Below, piece after piece: positions 42,606-51,568 of a DNA stretch of 64,000 nt; positions within the stretch are counted from its first letter, which is position 1, and the number at the start of each line of letters is the position of its first letter. The stretch comes from Verrucomicrobiaceae bacterium (GTDB lineage Bacteria > Verrucomicrobiota > Verrucomicrobiia > Verrucomicrobiales > Verrucomicrobiaceae). The translations under genes were made by a program, and so were the position numbers. Under the pieces are notes generated by a model. The model searched no databases. It saw only the letters and a list, made by a program, of their open reading frames with translations, and was not told the DNA's origin. The stretch covers positions 1 to 64,000 of the forward strand of contig JAIYDW010000076.1 in NCBI GenBank assembly GCA_027487315.1. The letters run 5' to 3'.

Positions 42606-43609
42606 TGAGGCGGGCGAGGATTTTGGTTTTGCAGATGAAGCGGATTGGGGATTTGATCCTGACGGCACCGGCGATAGCGGATTTGAGGGGGGCTTTTCCG
42701 GAGGCGGAGATTGTGATGGTGGTGGCGGGCAACTGTGTGGATTTGGCGGAGTGTTTTCCAGGGGTGACGCAGGTGCTTCGCTATGACACGGGGAGGGTGA
42801 ATGCGGCGCTGTGGGCGGCGGTGTCGGTGGGAGGGTGGGATGTGTGTTTGGACTTTACGGGGACGGATCGGGCGGCGTTGCTGACGCAGTTGAGCGGGGC
42901 GAAGGAGCGGGTGGGGTATCGCAAATTTTGCGGGAAGAGTTTGCGGGCGCGGGCTTACACGCGGTTGTGCGAGGCGTCGGTGAGGGAGTTGCACACGGTG
43001 GCATTTCATCGGGCGCTGGTGGCGGAGGTGGGTGCGAAGAAGGGGGGAGATGAGGAGGGTGCGGTGTTTGGGTTTAAGGCGGGGACGCGGGAACGGATGG
43101 CGGAGGTGATGCGGGAGCACGGGGTGAGGGAGCGGTATGCGATTGTGCATCCAGGGACGGCGAGGCGGGAGAAGTTTTGGATGGCGGAGCGGTGGGTGGA
43201 GGTGGTGCGTTATTTGAAGGGAGCGGGGTGTCAGGTGGTGATGACGGGGACGGGGGTGGGGCTGGAGGCGGAGGATGTGGCGATGATTCGAGCGGAGGAG
43301 GGGGTGGTGGATTTGACGGGGAAGTTGGAGTTGTCGGAGTTGGCGGCGTTGATGCAGGGAGCGAGGGTGGCGATTGGGGTGGACAGCATGGCGATGCATT
43401 TGGCGGCGATGTGGAAGGTGCCGCAGGTGGTGCTGTTTGGGCCGACGAATCCGTTTCACTGGAGGCCTTTGCATGAGAAGGCGGTGGTTTTGGTGGGGGG
43501 GGGTGAGGGGAATGTGACGGCATTTGAGCCGCGGATGAAGGGTGGGGAGATGGGGCAGATCACGGTGAAGTCGGTTGAGAGCGCGGTGAGTGCGTTGTTG
43601 GACGGTTGA
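42605..43609 (+). CDS. Glycosyltransferase family 9 (heptosyltransferase-like)
   Basis: From the ATG at 42605 the protein is 334 residues; the frame extends 46 codons upstream, inside the GT4 gene. It begins RILVLQMKRIGDLILTAPAIADL, the conserved RIGD motif of ADP-heptose LPS heptosyltransferases, with PGTARREKFWMAERWVEV, VGLEAEDVAMIRAEEGVVDLTGKL, and IGVDSMAMHLAAMWKVPQVVLFGPTNPFHWRP, the C-terminal donor motif. It probably adds a heptose or related sugar to an LPS-like core. It overlaps the GT4 gene by one base. Confidence 0.9.
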   Translation: MRRARILVLQMKRIGDLILTAPAIADLRGAFPEAEIVMVVAGNCVDLAECFPGVTQVLRYDTGRVNAALWAAVSVGGWDVCLDFTGTDRAALLTQLSGAKERVGYRKFCGKSLRARAYTRLCEASVRELHTVAFHRALVAEVGAKKGGDEEGAVFGFKAGTRERMAEVMREHGVRERYAIVHPGTARREKFWMAERWVEVVRYLKGAGCQVVMTGTGVGLEAEDVAMIRAEEGVVDLTGKLELSELAALMQGARVAIGVDSMAMHLAAMWKVPQVVLFGPTNPFHWRPLHEKAVVLVGGGEGNVTAFEPRMKGGEMGQITVKSVESAVSALLDG

Positions 43610-43685
43610 ATGCAAAAATGCATACAAAGCCTTGTGTCCGGGCGGCGTATCATTGAAAGTCGGGTTTCCTGCTGTTGCCGTTCGC

Positions 43686-44987
43686 ATGACCGCTTATTTC
43701 ATTCGCCGTTTGCTATTCATTCCTCCGACATTGATCGGGATGACGTTGGCGGTGTTTTTCATCATTCGTTTCACGCCGGGCGGGCCGATGGAGCAGGCGT
43801 TGTTGGAGGCGCGGATGAAGGCGGACGGGCAGAAGGGAGGGGCGGCTAAACAACAGGCGTCTGGAGGATTGACGCCGGGGCAATTGCTGAAACTTCAGGA
43901 GCAGTATGGGCATGACAAGCCGTTCTTGGAGGCGTATGCGGCTTGGCTGGGATTGATGCCGAAGGAGACGAATCGGTCGAGGGCGGATTTTGCGGAGGCG
44001 AGTGAGGAAGTGGAGGTGCGACTGCCGGGGACGGCGCAGTTGGTGAAGGTGAGGCGGAATGACAAGAATGGGGCGGAATTGGTGCCGTTGGAGGGTGTGG
44101 ATTTGTCCTCCTGGAGGGGGCGGATCATTACGCCGGAGGAACAGAAGAAGGCTTGGGAGCAGTCGAATCCGGGGCAGGTTCTTGAGAAGGAGCAGCCTTA
44201 TGTGGCGATGATTTATCAGCCGAAGTTTGCAGGGGTGTTGCAGGGGGATTTGGGGGAATCGACGCGCTATTCGGAGCCGGTTTGGACGATGATGAAGCGG
44301 CGGTTCCCGATCTCGTTGTTTTATGGACTGACGTCTTTGATCATCACTTACCTGGTGTGTGTGCCGTTGGGAGTGGTGAAGGCGATCAAGCATCGGACGC
44401 TGCTGGATACTTGGACATCGGTGGCGATCTTTTTTGGGTATGCGATACCGGGGTTTGTGTTGGGGGTGTTTTTGATGGTGTTTTTGGCGGCGCGGCTGCG
44501 GTGGTTTCCGTTGGAGGGGTTTGTAAGTCCGGATTTTGCCGAGCTGGGTATGGGTGGGAAGGTGATGGATGTGTTGCACCACGCGGTGCTGCCTTTGACG
44601 TGTTATCTGGTGGGGAGTTTTGCGAGTTTGACGATGCTGGTGAAGAACAATTTGTTGGATCAACTGGCGAGTGATTATGTGCGGACGGCGGTGGCGAAGG
44701 GATTGCCTTTTCGGCAGGCGGTGACGCGGCATGCGCTGAGGAATTCGTTGATTCCGGTGGCGGCGACGGTGGGGCAGGCGTTGACGGTTTTGGTGGCGGG
44801 GAGCTTTCTGATTGAGCGCATTTTTGACATCGATGGATTTGGATTGATGGGGTTCAATGCGTTGCTGGAGAAGGACTATCCGATTGTGATGGCGACGGTG
44901 ACGGTGGGCGGGTTGTTGTTGATGTTGGGGAACGTGCTTTCGGACATGATCACGGCGCGATTGGATCCGCGCATTCGCTTTCAATAG
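43686..44987 (+). CDS. yejB: Peptide ABC transporter permease (YejB type)
   Basis: From the ATG at 43686 the 433-residue protein begins AYFIRRLLFIPPTLIGMTLAV, the conserved N-terminus of YejB/DppB permeases, has IRFTPGGPMEQAL, then the transport core: ISLFYGLTSLIITYLVCVPLGV, SLTMLVKNNLLDQ, the EAA-type loop YVRTAVAKGLPFRQAVTRHALRN, and NVLSDMITARLDPRIRF. With YejE and YejA it imports oligopeptides such as microcin-like peptides. The long cytoplasmic/periplasmic region near 60-200 is larger than in E. coli. It is followed by yejE after 5 bases. Confidence 0.92.
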   Translation: MTAYFIRRLLFIPPTLIGMTLAVFFIIRFTPGGPMEQALLEARMKADGQKGGAAKQQASGGLTPGQLLKLQEQYGHDKPFLEAYAAWLGLMPKETNRSRADFAEASEEVEVRLPGTAQLVKVRRNDKNGAELVPLEGVDLSSWRGRIITPEEQKKAWEQSNPGQVLEKEQPYVAMIYQPKFAGVLQGDLGESTRYSEPVWTMMKRRFPISLFYGLTSLIITYLVCVPLGVVKAIKHRTLLDTWTSVAIFFGYAIPGFVLGVFLMVFLAARLRWFPLEGFVSPDFAELGMGGKVMDVLHHAVLPLTCYLVGSFASLTMLVKNNLLDQLASDYVRTAVAKGLPFRQAVTRHALRNSLIPVAATVGQALTVLVAGSFLIERIFDIDGFGLMGFNALLEKDYPIVMATVTVGGLLLMLGNVLSDMITARLDPRIRFQ

Positions 44988-44992
44988 AGGAG

Positions 44993-46513
44993 ATGAACCG
45001 GAAACTATCTATCATTGCGATGCTGGTTGGGGGGCTGTCCATATTGGGGCAGGTGGGAGGGTTGGAGTTGCCTTCGGTGAGTTGGTTCTTTTCGGTGGGA
45101 AATGGTTTTGGGTGGGTGAGTTCGATCTTGCTGGTGGTGGGGGGATTGGCGGGGCTGCTGTTCTTGCCGAAGGAGATTCGGTGGACGCCGGTGACGCTGC
45201 AGAGGTTTCGGCGGTTTCGGAGCATTCGAAGGGGGTGGTGGTCGTTTTGTGTGTTGATGGGGTTGGTGGGCGTGGCCTTGCTGGACCAGGTGTTGGTGGG
45301 GAAGCGGGCACTGGTGGTGAGTCACGAGAGCGGGCTGTATTTTCCGGCGTTTGTGAAGCAGCGGTATCTGGCGAGTGAGTTTGGGATGGTGGGTGAGAGT
45401 GAGGTGAGTTATCGGGATTTGAAGGTGGAGTTGGCGAAGAGTGGAAAGGGATGGGTATTGATGCCGTTGGTGCCATGGGATCCGGTGTTGGATTCGGATA
45501 CGATGCAGACGATCACGCTGGAGCAGCGCGATGGGGTGTATTTTGAGCCGGGGGCGAAGGAGGCGTTTTCGGGGCGGGCGCGGCGGGATTATGCGGACAC
45601 GCCGGGGGTGAAGCACAGTGATCTGCGGTTGCGGAAAGGCTTGCCGGATGGGGAGTGGCTGGGGTATGAGAGGAACGGGGGGTTGGCGTTGTCGGCGCAG
45701 TACAAAGCGGGGGTGAAGGAGCGGGAGCGGTGGACGGGGGAGATGCCTCAAGGGGAATGGGAAGCGGCTGCGGTGACGGACTTGCAGGTGGCGGTGTACC
45801 CGCCGATTCCGCCGCTGTGGAAGGCGCGGCATTTTTTGGGGACGGACAGCAAGGGATGGGATGTGCTGGCGCACATTTACGGGGGGTGGCAGGTGAATTT
45901 GAAGGCGATCTTGATGTATTTGGGGATCACCTATGGGTTGGGGGTGATGGTGGGTTCGTTGATGGGGTTCTTGGGCGGTGTGTTTGACTTGCTGATGCAG
46001 CGGGTGATTGAGATCATTGAGGAGTTGCCGTTTTTGTACATCATCATGATCGTGGTGAGCATCATCACGATTGCGGAGATGAATCTGGGGATCCTGTTGG
46101 GGGTGATTTGTTTGTTTTCGTGGACAGGGCTAACGTATTCGATGCGGGCGCTGGCGTATAAGGAGAAAGAGCGGGATTACGTGGCGGCGGCGCGATTGCA
46201 GGGGGCTGGGACGTTTCGGATTTTGACGCGGTATTTGCTGCCGAACATGCTGGCCACGCTGGTGACGCACATTCCGTTTAGCGTGGCGGGGATTATCTCG
46301 TCTCTCACGGCGCTAGCGTTTGTGGGGTTTGGTTTGCCGGAGACGTATGCGCAGTGGGGGTGGTTGTTTGATGATGGGATGAACCATCTGAATGCGCTGT
46401 GGATTTCGGTATCGATGTTTGTGGTGATGGTGAGCATTCTTCTGCTGGTGACGTTTGTGGGGGAGGCGCTGCGGGAGGCGTTTGATCCGAAAAAATTCAG
46501 CACTTACCAATGA
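44993..46513 (+). CDS. yejE: Peptide ABC transporter permease (YejE type), enlarged
   Basis: The 506-residue protein contains RFRSIRRGWWSFCVLMGLVG (about 75-95), which matches the RFRxNRRGxWSxW.. start of YejE, then SHESGLYFPAFVKQRYLASEFG, and the core: HFLGTDSKGWDVLAHIYGGW, the EAA loop YVAAARLQGAGTFRILTRYL (396-415), and EALREAFDPKKF. Two extra N-terminal membrane segments (1-70) and a larger periplasmic insert (about 165-285) make it 160 residues longer than E. coli YejE. Its stop overlaps the yejA start (ATGA). Confidence 0.9.
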   Translation: MNRKLSIIAMLVGGLSILGQVGGLELPSVSWFFSVGNGFGWVSSILLVVGGLAGLLFLPKEIRWTPVTLQRFRRFRSIRRGWWSFCVLMGLVGVALLDQVLVGKRALVVSHESGLYFPAFVKQRYLASEFGMVGESEVSYRDLKVELAKSGKGWVLMPLVPWDPVLDSDTMQTITLEQRDGVYFEPGAKEAFSGRARRDYADTPGVKHSDLRLRKGLPDGEWLGYERNGGLALSAQYKAGVKERERWTGEMPQGEWEAAAVTDLQVAVYPPIPPLWKARHFLGTDSKGWDVLAHIYGGWQVNLKAILMYLGITYGLGVMVGSLMGFLGGVFDLLMQRVIEIIEELPFLYIIMIVVSIITIAEMNLGILLGVICLFSWTGLTYSMRALAYKEKERDYVAAARLQGAGTFRILTRYLLPNMLATLVTHIPFSVAGIISSLTALAFVGFGLPETYAQWGWLFDDGMNHLNALWISVSMFVVMVSILLLVTFVGEALREAFDPKKFSTYQ

Positions 46514-48594
46514 GGATGAGAGAGCAATCGGAACGAAGATCTGTGATGCGCTGGCGGTTTGGGTTGCTCGTGCTCATGGGGTTATGGGCTACTGTGGCGA
46601 CGTTAGTCGGAGCGGATTTTCCGGCTTATGATGGGACGGTGGAGAGGGATGCGTTTTGGGCGTTTTATAACAAGAAGGTGCTGACGGATTTGCAGGGGCA
46701 GGAGAAGGATTTGGTGGAGCAGATTGCGAAGGCGGATGGGGAGGTGAGGGCGGGTCTGGAGGTGGAACTGGCGAAGGTGAAGGAGCGGCTGAAGAAGCCG
46801 GAGTATTTTAGCTTTGTGACACCGGCTGATTTACCTGGGGATTTGAAATGGGAGGATGGGATGAACGAGCCTGAGATTGGTGATGCGAAGGCGAAGAAGG
46901 GTGGGACGATGCGGAATTACATCATGGCGTTTCCGCCAACGCTGAGGGTGCTGGGGGAGAACAGCAACAGTTCGTTTCGGGGCTATCATTACGACGATAT
47001 GGAGATGGGATTGATCACCTTGCATCCGGATACGGGGCGGGTGATTCCGGCGATTGCGAAGGAGTGGGCGGTTTCGGCTGACAATCGGACAGTGTATTAT
47101 CGCATCGATCCAGAAGCGCGGTTTTCGAACGGGGATCCAATTGAGGTGGAGGACTTTTTTCAGCAGTTTTACATGCAGCTTTCGGAGTATCCGAAGAACC
47201 CCTTTGGGAACGAGTACTATGCGACGCAGTTTGCGAACATCACTCGATACGATGCGAGGACGCTTTCGATCACGCTGCCGGAGGCGAAGCCGCTACCGCC
47301 GTATGAAACGGCGATTGTGCCGATGTCGAGGCAGTTCTATAGGGAGTTCGGACCGGACTTTGAGCAGCGGTATCAGTGGCGGTGCCGGCCGACGGCGGGG
47401 GCGTATGGGGTTCGGGAGGAGGACATTCAATTTGGCCGGAGCATCTCGTTGACGCGGGTGAAGGATTGGTGGGCGCGGGACAAGAAGTTTTATCGGTATC
47501 GGTTTAACATAGATCGGACGGTGTTTCGTGTGGTGCGATTGCAGGAGAAGGTGTTGGAGTTGTTTCGGCAAGGGGAGTTGGATGCAGAGGAGTTGATGAT
47601 GGGGATACCGGAGTATTGGTATGAGAAATTGGAGATCCCGGAGGTGCACAAGGGGTACATTCAGAAGACGAAGTATTACAATGTGTGGCCGAGCACGATG
47701 GCCGGGCTTTGGTTGAACACGGCGGTGGCGCCTTTGGATAACAAGGAGGTGAGGTTGGGGCTGTGTTATGCGACGAACTATCAGAAGGTGATCGACTTTG
47801 ATTTGAGAGGAGATTTTTCGAGGCTGAATGCGTTTGCGGAGGGGTATCCTTTGCTGGGTGATCCGCCGATCAAGGCGCGGCCGTTTGACCCAGAGAAGGC
47901 GAGAGAGCATTTTTTGAAGGCGGGCTATGCGAAGCCGGGGGCGGATGGGGTGCTGGTGAATGACAAAGGGGAGCGCCTTTCCTTGACGATCACGCATCGC
48001 AAGACGGAGATCGTGCAGAAGGTGATGCAGCGGTTGAAGGAGGAGGCGCTGAAGTGCGGGCTGGAGTACAAGTTGGAGGGAATCGAGAACACAGCGTATT
48101 TTCAGAAAGTGACGCAGAAGAAGCATCAGCTGGCGTCGGTGGCGTTCAGTGTGACACCGCCGTTTCCGGATCACTTTCAGGCGTGGCATTCGAAGGATGC
48201 GCGAATGGAGGATGGGAAGACGCCGAAGCCGAACACGAACAATTTGACGTGTTTTGCGGATCCGAGGATGGACAAGCTTTGCGAGGCGGAGCGGGCGGCG
48301 ACGACGATTGAGCAGATGAGGGAGGCGTCGTGGGGGGCGGACCAGATCATTCACGAAGAGGCGGCGTGGATTCCCGGGTATGACCAGAATTACTGGCGGG
48401 TGGCGTATTGGCGGTGGGTGAAGTGGCCGGAAAAGGTGTTCAATGTGAAGGTGAGCGAGTTACCGATGTCGAACCACGTGCACTGGATTGACGAGGAGGT
48501 GAAGGCGGAGACGCTGAAGGCGATGAGGGATGGGGTGGAGTTTCCGGAGGTGGACTTGGTGTTTGAAGGGAATTTGAAGGAGGCGGGTCAATAG
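46510..48594 (+). CDS. yejA: Periplasmic oligopeptide-binding protein (YejA type, SBP_bac_5)
   Basis: The 694-residue protein has a signal region (MRWRFGLLVLMGLWATVATLVGA, from Met13) and the SBP family 5 fold: MEMGLITLHPDTGRVIPAIAKEWAVS, VYYRIDPEARFSNGDPIEVEDF, NVWPSTMAGLWLNTAVAPLDNKEVRLGL and YDQNYWRVAYWRWV. This is the typical YejA architecture, larger than most peptide-binding proteins. It has an N-terminal extension with a coiled, charged region (LTDLQGQEKDLVEQIAKADGEV). It delivers peptides to YejB/YejE; the YejF ATPase is not in this window. Confidence 0.9.
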   Translation: MRMREQSERRSVMRWRFGLLVLMGLWATVATLVGADFPAYDGTVERDAFWAFYNKKVLTDLQGQEKDLVEQIAKADGEVRAGLEVELAKVKERLKKPEYFSFVTPADLPGDLKWEDGMNEPEIGDAKAKKGGTMRNYIMAFPPTLRVLGENSNSSFRGYHYDDMEMGLITLHPDTGRVIPAIAKEWAVSADNRTVYYRIDPEARFSNGDPIEVEDFFQQFYMQLSEYPKNPFGNEYYATQFANITRYDARTLSITLPEAKPLPPYETAIVPMSRQFYREFGPDFEQRYQWRCRPTAGAYGVREEDIQFGRSISLTRVKDWWARDKKFYRYRFNIDRTVFRVVRLQEKVLELFRQGELDAEELMMGIPEYWYEKLEIPEVHKGYIQKTKYYNVWPSTMAGLWLNTAVAPLDNKEVRLGLCYATNYQKVIDFDLRGDFSRLNAFAEGYPLLGDPPIKARPFDPEKAREHFLKAGYAKPGADGVLVNDKGERLSLTITHRKTEIVQKVMQRLKEEALKCGLEYKLEGIENTAYFQKVTQKKHQLASVAFSVTPPFPDHFQAWHSKDARMEDGKTPKPNTNNLTCFADPRMDKLCEAERAATTIEQMREASWGADQIIHEEAAWIPGYDQNYWRVAYWRWVKWPEKVFNVKVSELPMSNHVHWIDEEVKAETLKAMRDGVEFPEVDLVFEGNLKEAGQ

Positions 48595-48637
48595 GAGATT
48601 GGGATTGATGGGTCGATGAGATGAGGGATGGTGGGAA

Positions 48638-48886
48638 ATGATGACGGGAGAATTTGGCGTGGCTTTGATGGCGGTGCTTTGGCTGCTGATGTGTTTTCGA
48701 TTTTGGGTGATGGTGGGCAAGCGGAATCCGGGGCAGCGTCACATGCTGGCTTTGGCGGGAGGGTTGGGGGCGGGATTGATTTATGTTCTGGGGACGATGC
48801 TGTTGGGGTTGCTGAGGGAACCGGAGAAGGTACCGATCGAGGTGAAGAGTGGGGAGGAGGTGCGGGTGAAGTTAGGGGGTGAATGA
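48638..48886 (+). CDS. Small membrane protein of unknown function
   Basis: The 82-residue protein has two transmembrane helices (GVALMAVLWLLMCFRFWVMV and MLALAGGLGAGLIYVLGTMLLGLL) joined by a short basic loop, and an acidic/basic tail (EVKSGEEVRVKL). I do not recognise it. It follows yejA by 43 bases and precedes an anchored protein and an ABC ATPase, suggesting a membrane component, possibly a small permease partner. Confidence 0.55.
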   Translation: MMTGEFGVALMAVLWLLMCFRFWVMVGKRNPGQRHMLALAGGLGAGLIYVLGTMLLGLLREPEKVPIEVKSGEEVRVKLGGE

Positions 48887-48973
48887 GAGGGCGGGGGAAA
48901 GCGATTGAGGGCGATGTCGCGCAAGAGGTGGAGTGGGGATTGCAATGGGTGGGGGAGGGTGGATAATTGGGGG

Positions 48974-49759
48974 ATGCTTTGGAGGGTGCTGACGGCAGTT
49001 TTGCTTTTGTTTTGGGCTGTGATGACGGGTCTGCTGATGCGGACGGTCTATTTTCCCGATCAGTCGGTGCTGGCGGAAGTGCCGGTGAAGATGGTGTTGG
49101 ATTTGTTTTTGAATCAGGCAACGGCGCACAGCAACACGCTGCATTTGTATCAGCATGCGGAGCGGTTGGGGCATGCGAGTTTTCACGTGGTGCGGACGAA
49201 TCAGGCGGGCCTTGATGAGCCATTGTATCGGATGACCGTGAGTGGCGGGTTGGACATGGATGGGGGTGAGGGAGCGCCGCGGCGGATGGGGGCAGGATGG
49301 CGGATGGAGGCGGATTTGCGGGATGGCCAGGAACTGGAGGCCTTGCAGATGGATCTGACAGCGGCGGAGACGGAGCGGACGGTGATGCTGCGCTGGAAGA
49401 AAGGGCAGGAATTGCCGGCGATGGAGGTGCGGCAGGGGAATAAGCTTATCATGGATACCAAGGGGGCGATGGCCTTAGTGGGGATGAGCGAACAGATGGG
49501 GATGTTTGGGGGAATGTTTGGTTTGGTGAAGCCGGGCGGGGGGGCACCGCAGGTGACGGTGGAGGCTCGGGAAGGCGTGATGGATTTGGCGGGACGTGGC
49601 AGGCGTTGTTTTGTGGTTCGGATGAAGGTGTTTGAGACCTACGATGTGCAGGCGCTGTTTACGGAGGTGGGCGAACTGGCGCGGGTGGATCTGCCGCATG
49701 GATTTTCTTTGAAAGAGCCGCTGATCCATGGACTGGAACCGGATTTGGTGGAACGTTGA
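48974..49759 (+). CDS. Membrane-anchored periplasmic protein of unknown function
   Basis: From the ATG at 48974 (a purine-rich GGGGG lies six bases upstream; frame extends to 48905) the 261-residue protein starts with a membrane anchor (MLWRVLTAVLLLFWAVMTGLLM), followed by a soluble, mainly beta region: VVRTNQAGLDEPLYRMTVSGGLDMD, MRWKKGQELPAMEVRQGNK, VTVEAREGVMDLAGRGRRCFVVRMKVFETYDVQALFTEVGELARVDLP. I do not recognise the family. It ends 28 bases before the ABC ATPase gene. Confidence 0.65.
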   Translation: MLWRVLTAVLLLFWAVMTGLLMRTVYFPDQSVLAEVPVKMVLDLFLNQATAHSNTLHLYQHAERLGHASFHVVRTNQAGLDEPLYRMTVSGGLDMDGGEGAPRRMGAGWRMEADLRDGQELEALQMDLTAAETERTVMLRWKKGQELPAMEVRQGNKLIMDTKGAMALVGMSEQMGMFGGMFGLVKPGGGAPQVTVEAREGVMDLAGRGRRCFVVRMKVFETYDVQALFTEVGELARVDLPHGFSLKEPLIHGLEPDLVER

Positions 49760-49787
49760 AAGGCTGAACTTTGGACACTGACGCTGC

Positions 49788-50525
49788 ATGATTGAACTTG
49801 AGAATCTGACGATGCATTATGGGGACTTGAAGGCTTTGGATGGCCTGAGTCTGACGATCCAGCCGGGGGAGTTGTTCGCGTTTTTGGGGCCGAACGGGGC
49901 GGGGAAGACGACTGCGATCAAGATTCTGACAGGGTTGATGAAGCCGGATTCGGGAGTGGTGCGCATTTGCGGGCATGACATCGCGAAGGATCCGCTGCTT
50001 GCGAAGGCGGTGCTGGGGTATGTGCCTGATGTGGCGCAGTTTTATGAGAAGCTGTCAGCGGCGGAGTTCATGGAGTTCATCGCGGAACTGTTCACGATGG
50101 AGCGGCGCGATGCGGCGGTGAAGACGGATTCCCTGTTTACGAAGTTTGGGCTGCATGAGTATGCGGGAAAGCGGGTGGAGAATCTGAGCCACGGGACGCG
50201 GCAACGATTGGCGATTGCGTCGGCGCTGCTGCATGATCCGAAGGTGGTGGTGATCGATGAGCCGATGGTGGGGCTGGATCCGATTCACGCGCGGACGGTG
50301 AAGGCGGAGTTGAAGGCGAGGAGTTTGGCGGGGGCGACGGTGCTGATGAGCACGCACTTGCTTAACATTGCGGAGGAGTTGGCGGATCGGATTGGGATTT
50401 TGAAGGAGGGGAAATTGATCGCGTTGGGGACGATGGAGGAGTTGAGGAGTCAACAGGAGCGAAATGGGATGAAATTGGAGGAGATGTTTTTGGAGATGAT
50501 TGGGGAGGGTGAAGCTCCTTTGTGA
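49788..50525 (+). CDS. ABC transporter ATP-binding protein (ABC-2/drug-export type)
   Basis: The 245-residue protein has Walker A GPNGAGKT (34-41), Q-loop region near 82 (VPDVAQFYEKLS), signature LSHGTRQR (133-140; Gly-Gly of LSGGQ replaced by His-Gly), Walker B VVVIDEP (153-159) and the switch His in MSTHLLNIAEELAD. It resembles DrrA-type ATPases of ABC-2 exporters. No multi-span permease follows it; the only candidate partners in the window are the small membrane protein at 48638 and the anchored protein at 48974. It is not a YejF-like double ATPase. Confidence 0.88.
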   Translation: MIELENLTMHYGDLKALDGLSLTIQPGELFAFLGPNGAGKTTAIKILTGLMKPDSGVVRICGHDIAKDPLLAKAVLGYVPDVAQFYEKLSAAEFMEFIAELFTMERRDAAVKTDSLFTKFGLHEYAGKRVENLSHGTRQRLAIASALLHDPKVVVIDEPMVGLDPIHARTVKAELKARSLAGATVLMSTHLLNIAEELADRIGILKEGKLIALGTMEELRSQQERNGMKLEEMFLEMIGEGEAPL

Positions 50526-50598
50526 GGGGTAGGAGGTGGGGAAATGCAAGGATGACTCACTAGGATTGTAAATGTGGCAAAAGAGAAGAGGATGTCGA

Positions 50599-51417
50599 AT
50601 GCCGAAGATTCTTCAAAGCGTCCTCCTTTTGGGGTGGGTGAGCATTCTCGTTAATGGAGCAAAGGGCAAGGAAGCGGCTCCTGCGCTTGCTCTGGAGGTT
50701 CGAACGTGGTCGGTGTCGGCGGATTTTATGAGGCGTTTAATGGAGGGACCTCCGCTACAAAAGGAGGAGCCCGCTCGTGCTGATAATCCATTTGCCGCTG
50801 GCGGGCGTGGAGTTGTTTGTCAGTTCTTCTATGTTTTGCCAAGGATGTTTGAGATCTACTATGAGATCTCTCCATCCTCGGGCTCGACGTTTGAATTTTC
50901 GCCGAACCGTGGGGAACTGGTCGTCAAGAGTACCAGAGAGGTCTTGGAACGGATCGACAACGTGATCAAGTCGCTGGGGCCGATGAAAAGGTTAGTGTTG
51001 GATGCTGGGCTTTTCCGACCTTTCGGGAAGCTTATCTTGAACGGTGACTCCGTCGGTGACGAGGTGGTCGAATGGCAGTGGTTTGTGGCTCCTGAAGTGA
51101 TGGACAATTTTATCGAATCCTATTCGCGTGAAAGAGCCGAAAAAAAGGATCCTTTTGCCCCAAGTGACCCATTTAGTGACAATAGGAAAGAGGGAGAGGA
51201 TGAGGTGAAATCACGAAATCATAAACCTACGTTGGAAGACCTATTGATGGAGTATGGGGTTGCTGTTTTTGGGCCCGGTGTGTCGATCCGCTATGATCGT
51301 GTGACGGGGACTTTGACGAGCGTCAATACAACGCAGGCCACTTTGGTCCTGGAGCTTGTTTTTTTGGAATCTGCCGTATCGGTGGCTAGTGAAAAGCTCA
51401 AGACCAGGGAACGGTAA
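50599..51417 (+). CDS. Secreted protein with secretin N-domain-like repeats
   Basis: The ATG at 50599 has an AGAGG Shine-Dalgarno eight bases upstream. The 272-residue protein carries a signal peptide (ILQSVLLLGWVSILVNGAKG). The mature region ends its first domain with NRGELVVKSTREVLERIDNVIKSLG, a pattern seen in secretin N-domains, and its last part has VTGTLTSVNTTQATLVLELVFLESA, another such domain. The pore domain is missing. GC content is lower than around it. It lies between the ABC ATPase and VIT/VWA genes; function unknown. Confidence 0.62.
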   Translation: MPKILQSVLLLGWVSILVNGAKGKEAAPALALEVRTWSVSADFMRRLMEGPPLQKEEPARADNPFAAGGRGVVCQFFYVLPRMFEIYYEISPSSGSTFEFSPNRGELVVKSTREVLERIDNVIKSLGPMKRLVLDAGLFRPFGKLILNGDSVGDEVVEWQWFVAPEVMDNFIESYSRERAEKKDPFAPSDPFSDNRKEGEDEVKSRNHKPTLEDLLMEYGVAVFGPGVSIRYDRVTGTLTSVNTTQATLVLELVFLESAVSVASEKLKTRER

Positions 51418-51568
51418 GCTGAGTCCACTAGGTGAAAAAACTGGTCATCGAACGGGGCGGCGGTGGGTTAACTTAATGGAGAGGAGAGAGGAGGGTGTGG
51501 ATGGGTTTTCACGCACTTTTCACGGGGGATTCATCAAGTTCTCATGGGGGTGGGGTTGAATGGGGGCG

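Noticed and set aside
49788-50525. The ABC ATPase as the missing YejF
   Set aside because: It is a single-domain ATPase with an LSHGT signature and DrrA-like features, whereas YejF has two nucleotide-binding domains.
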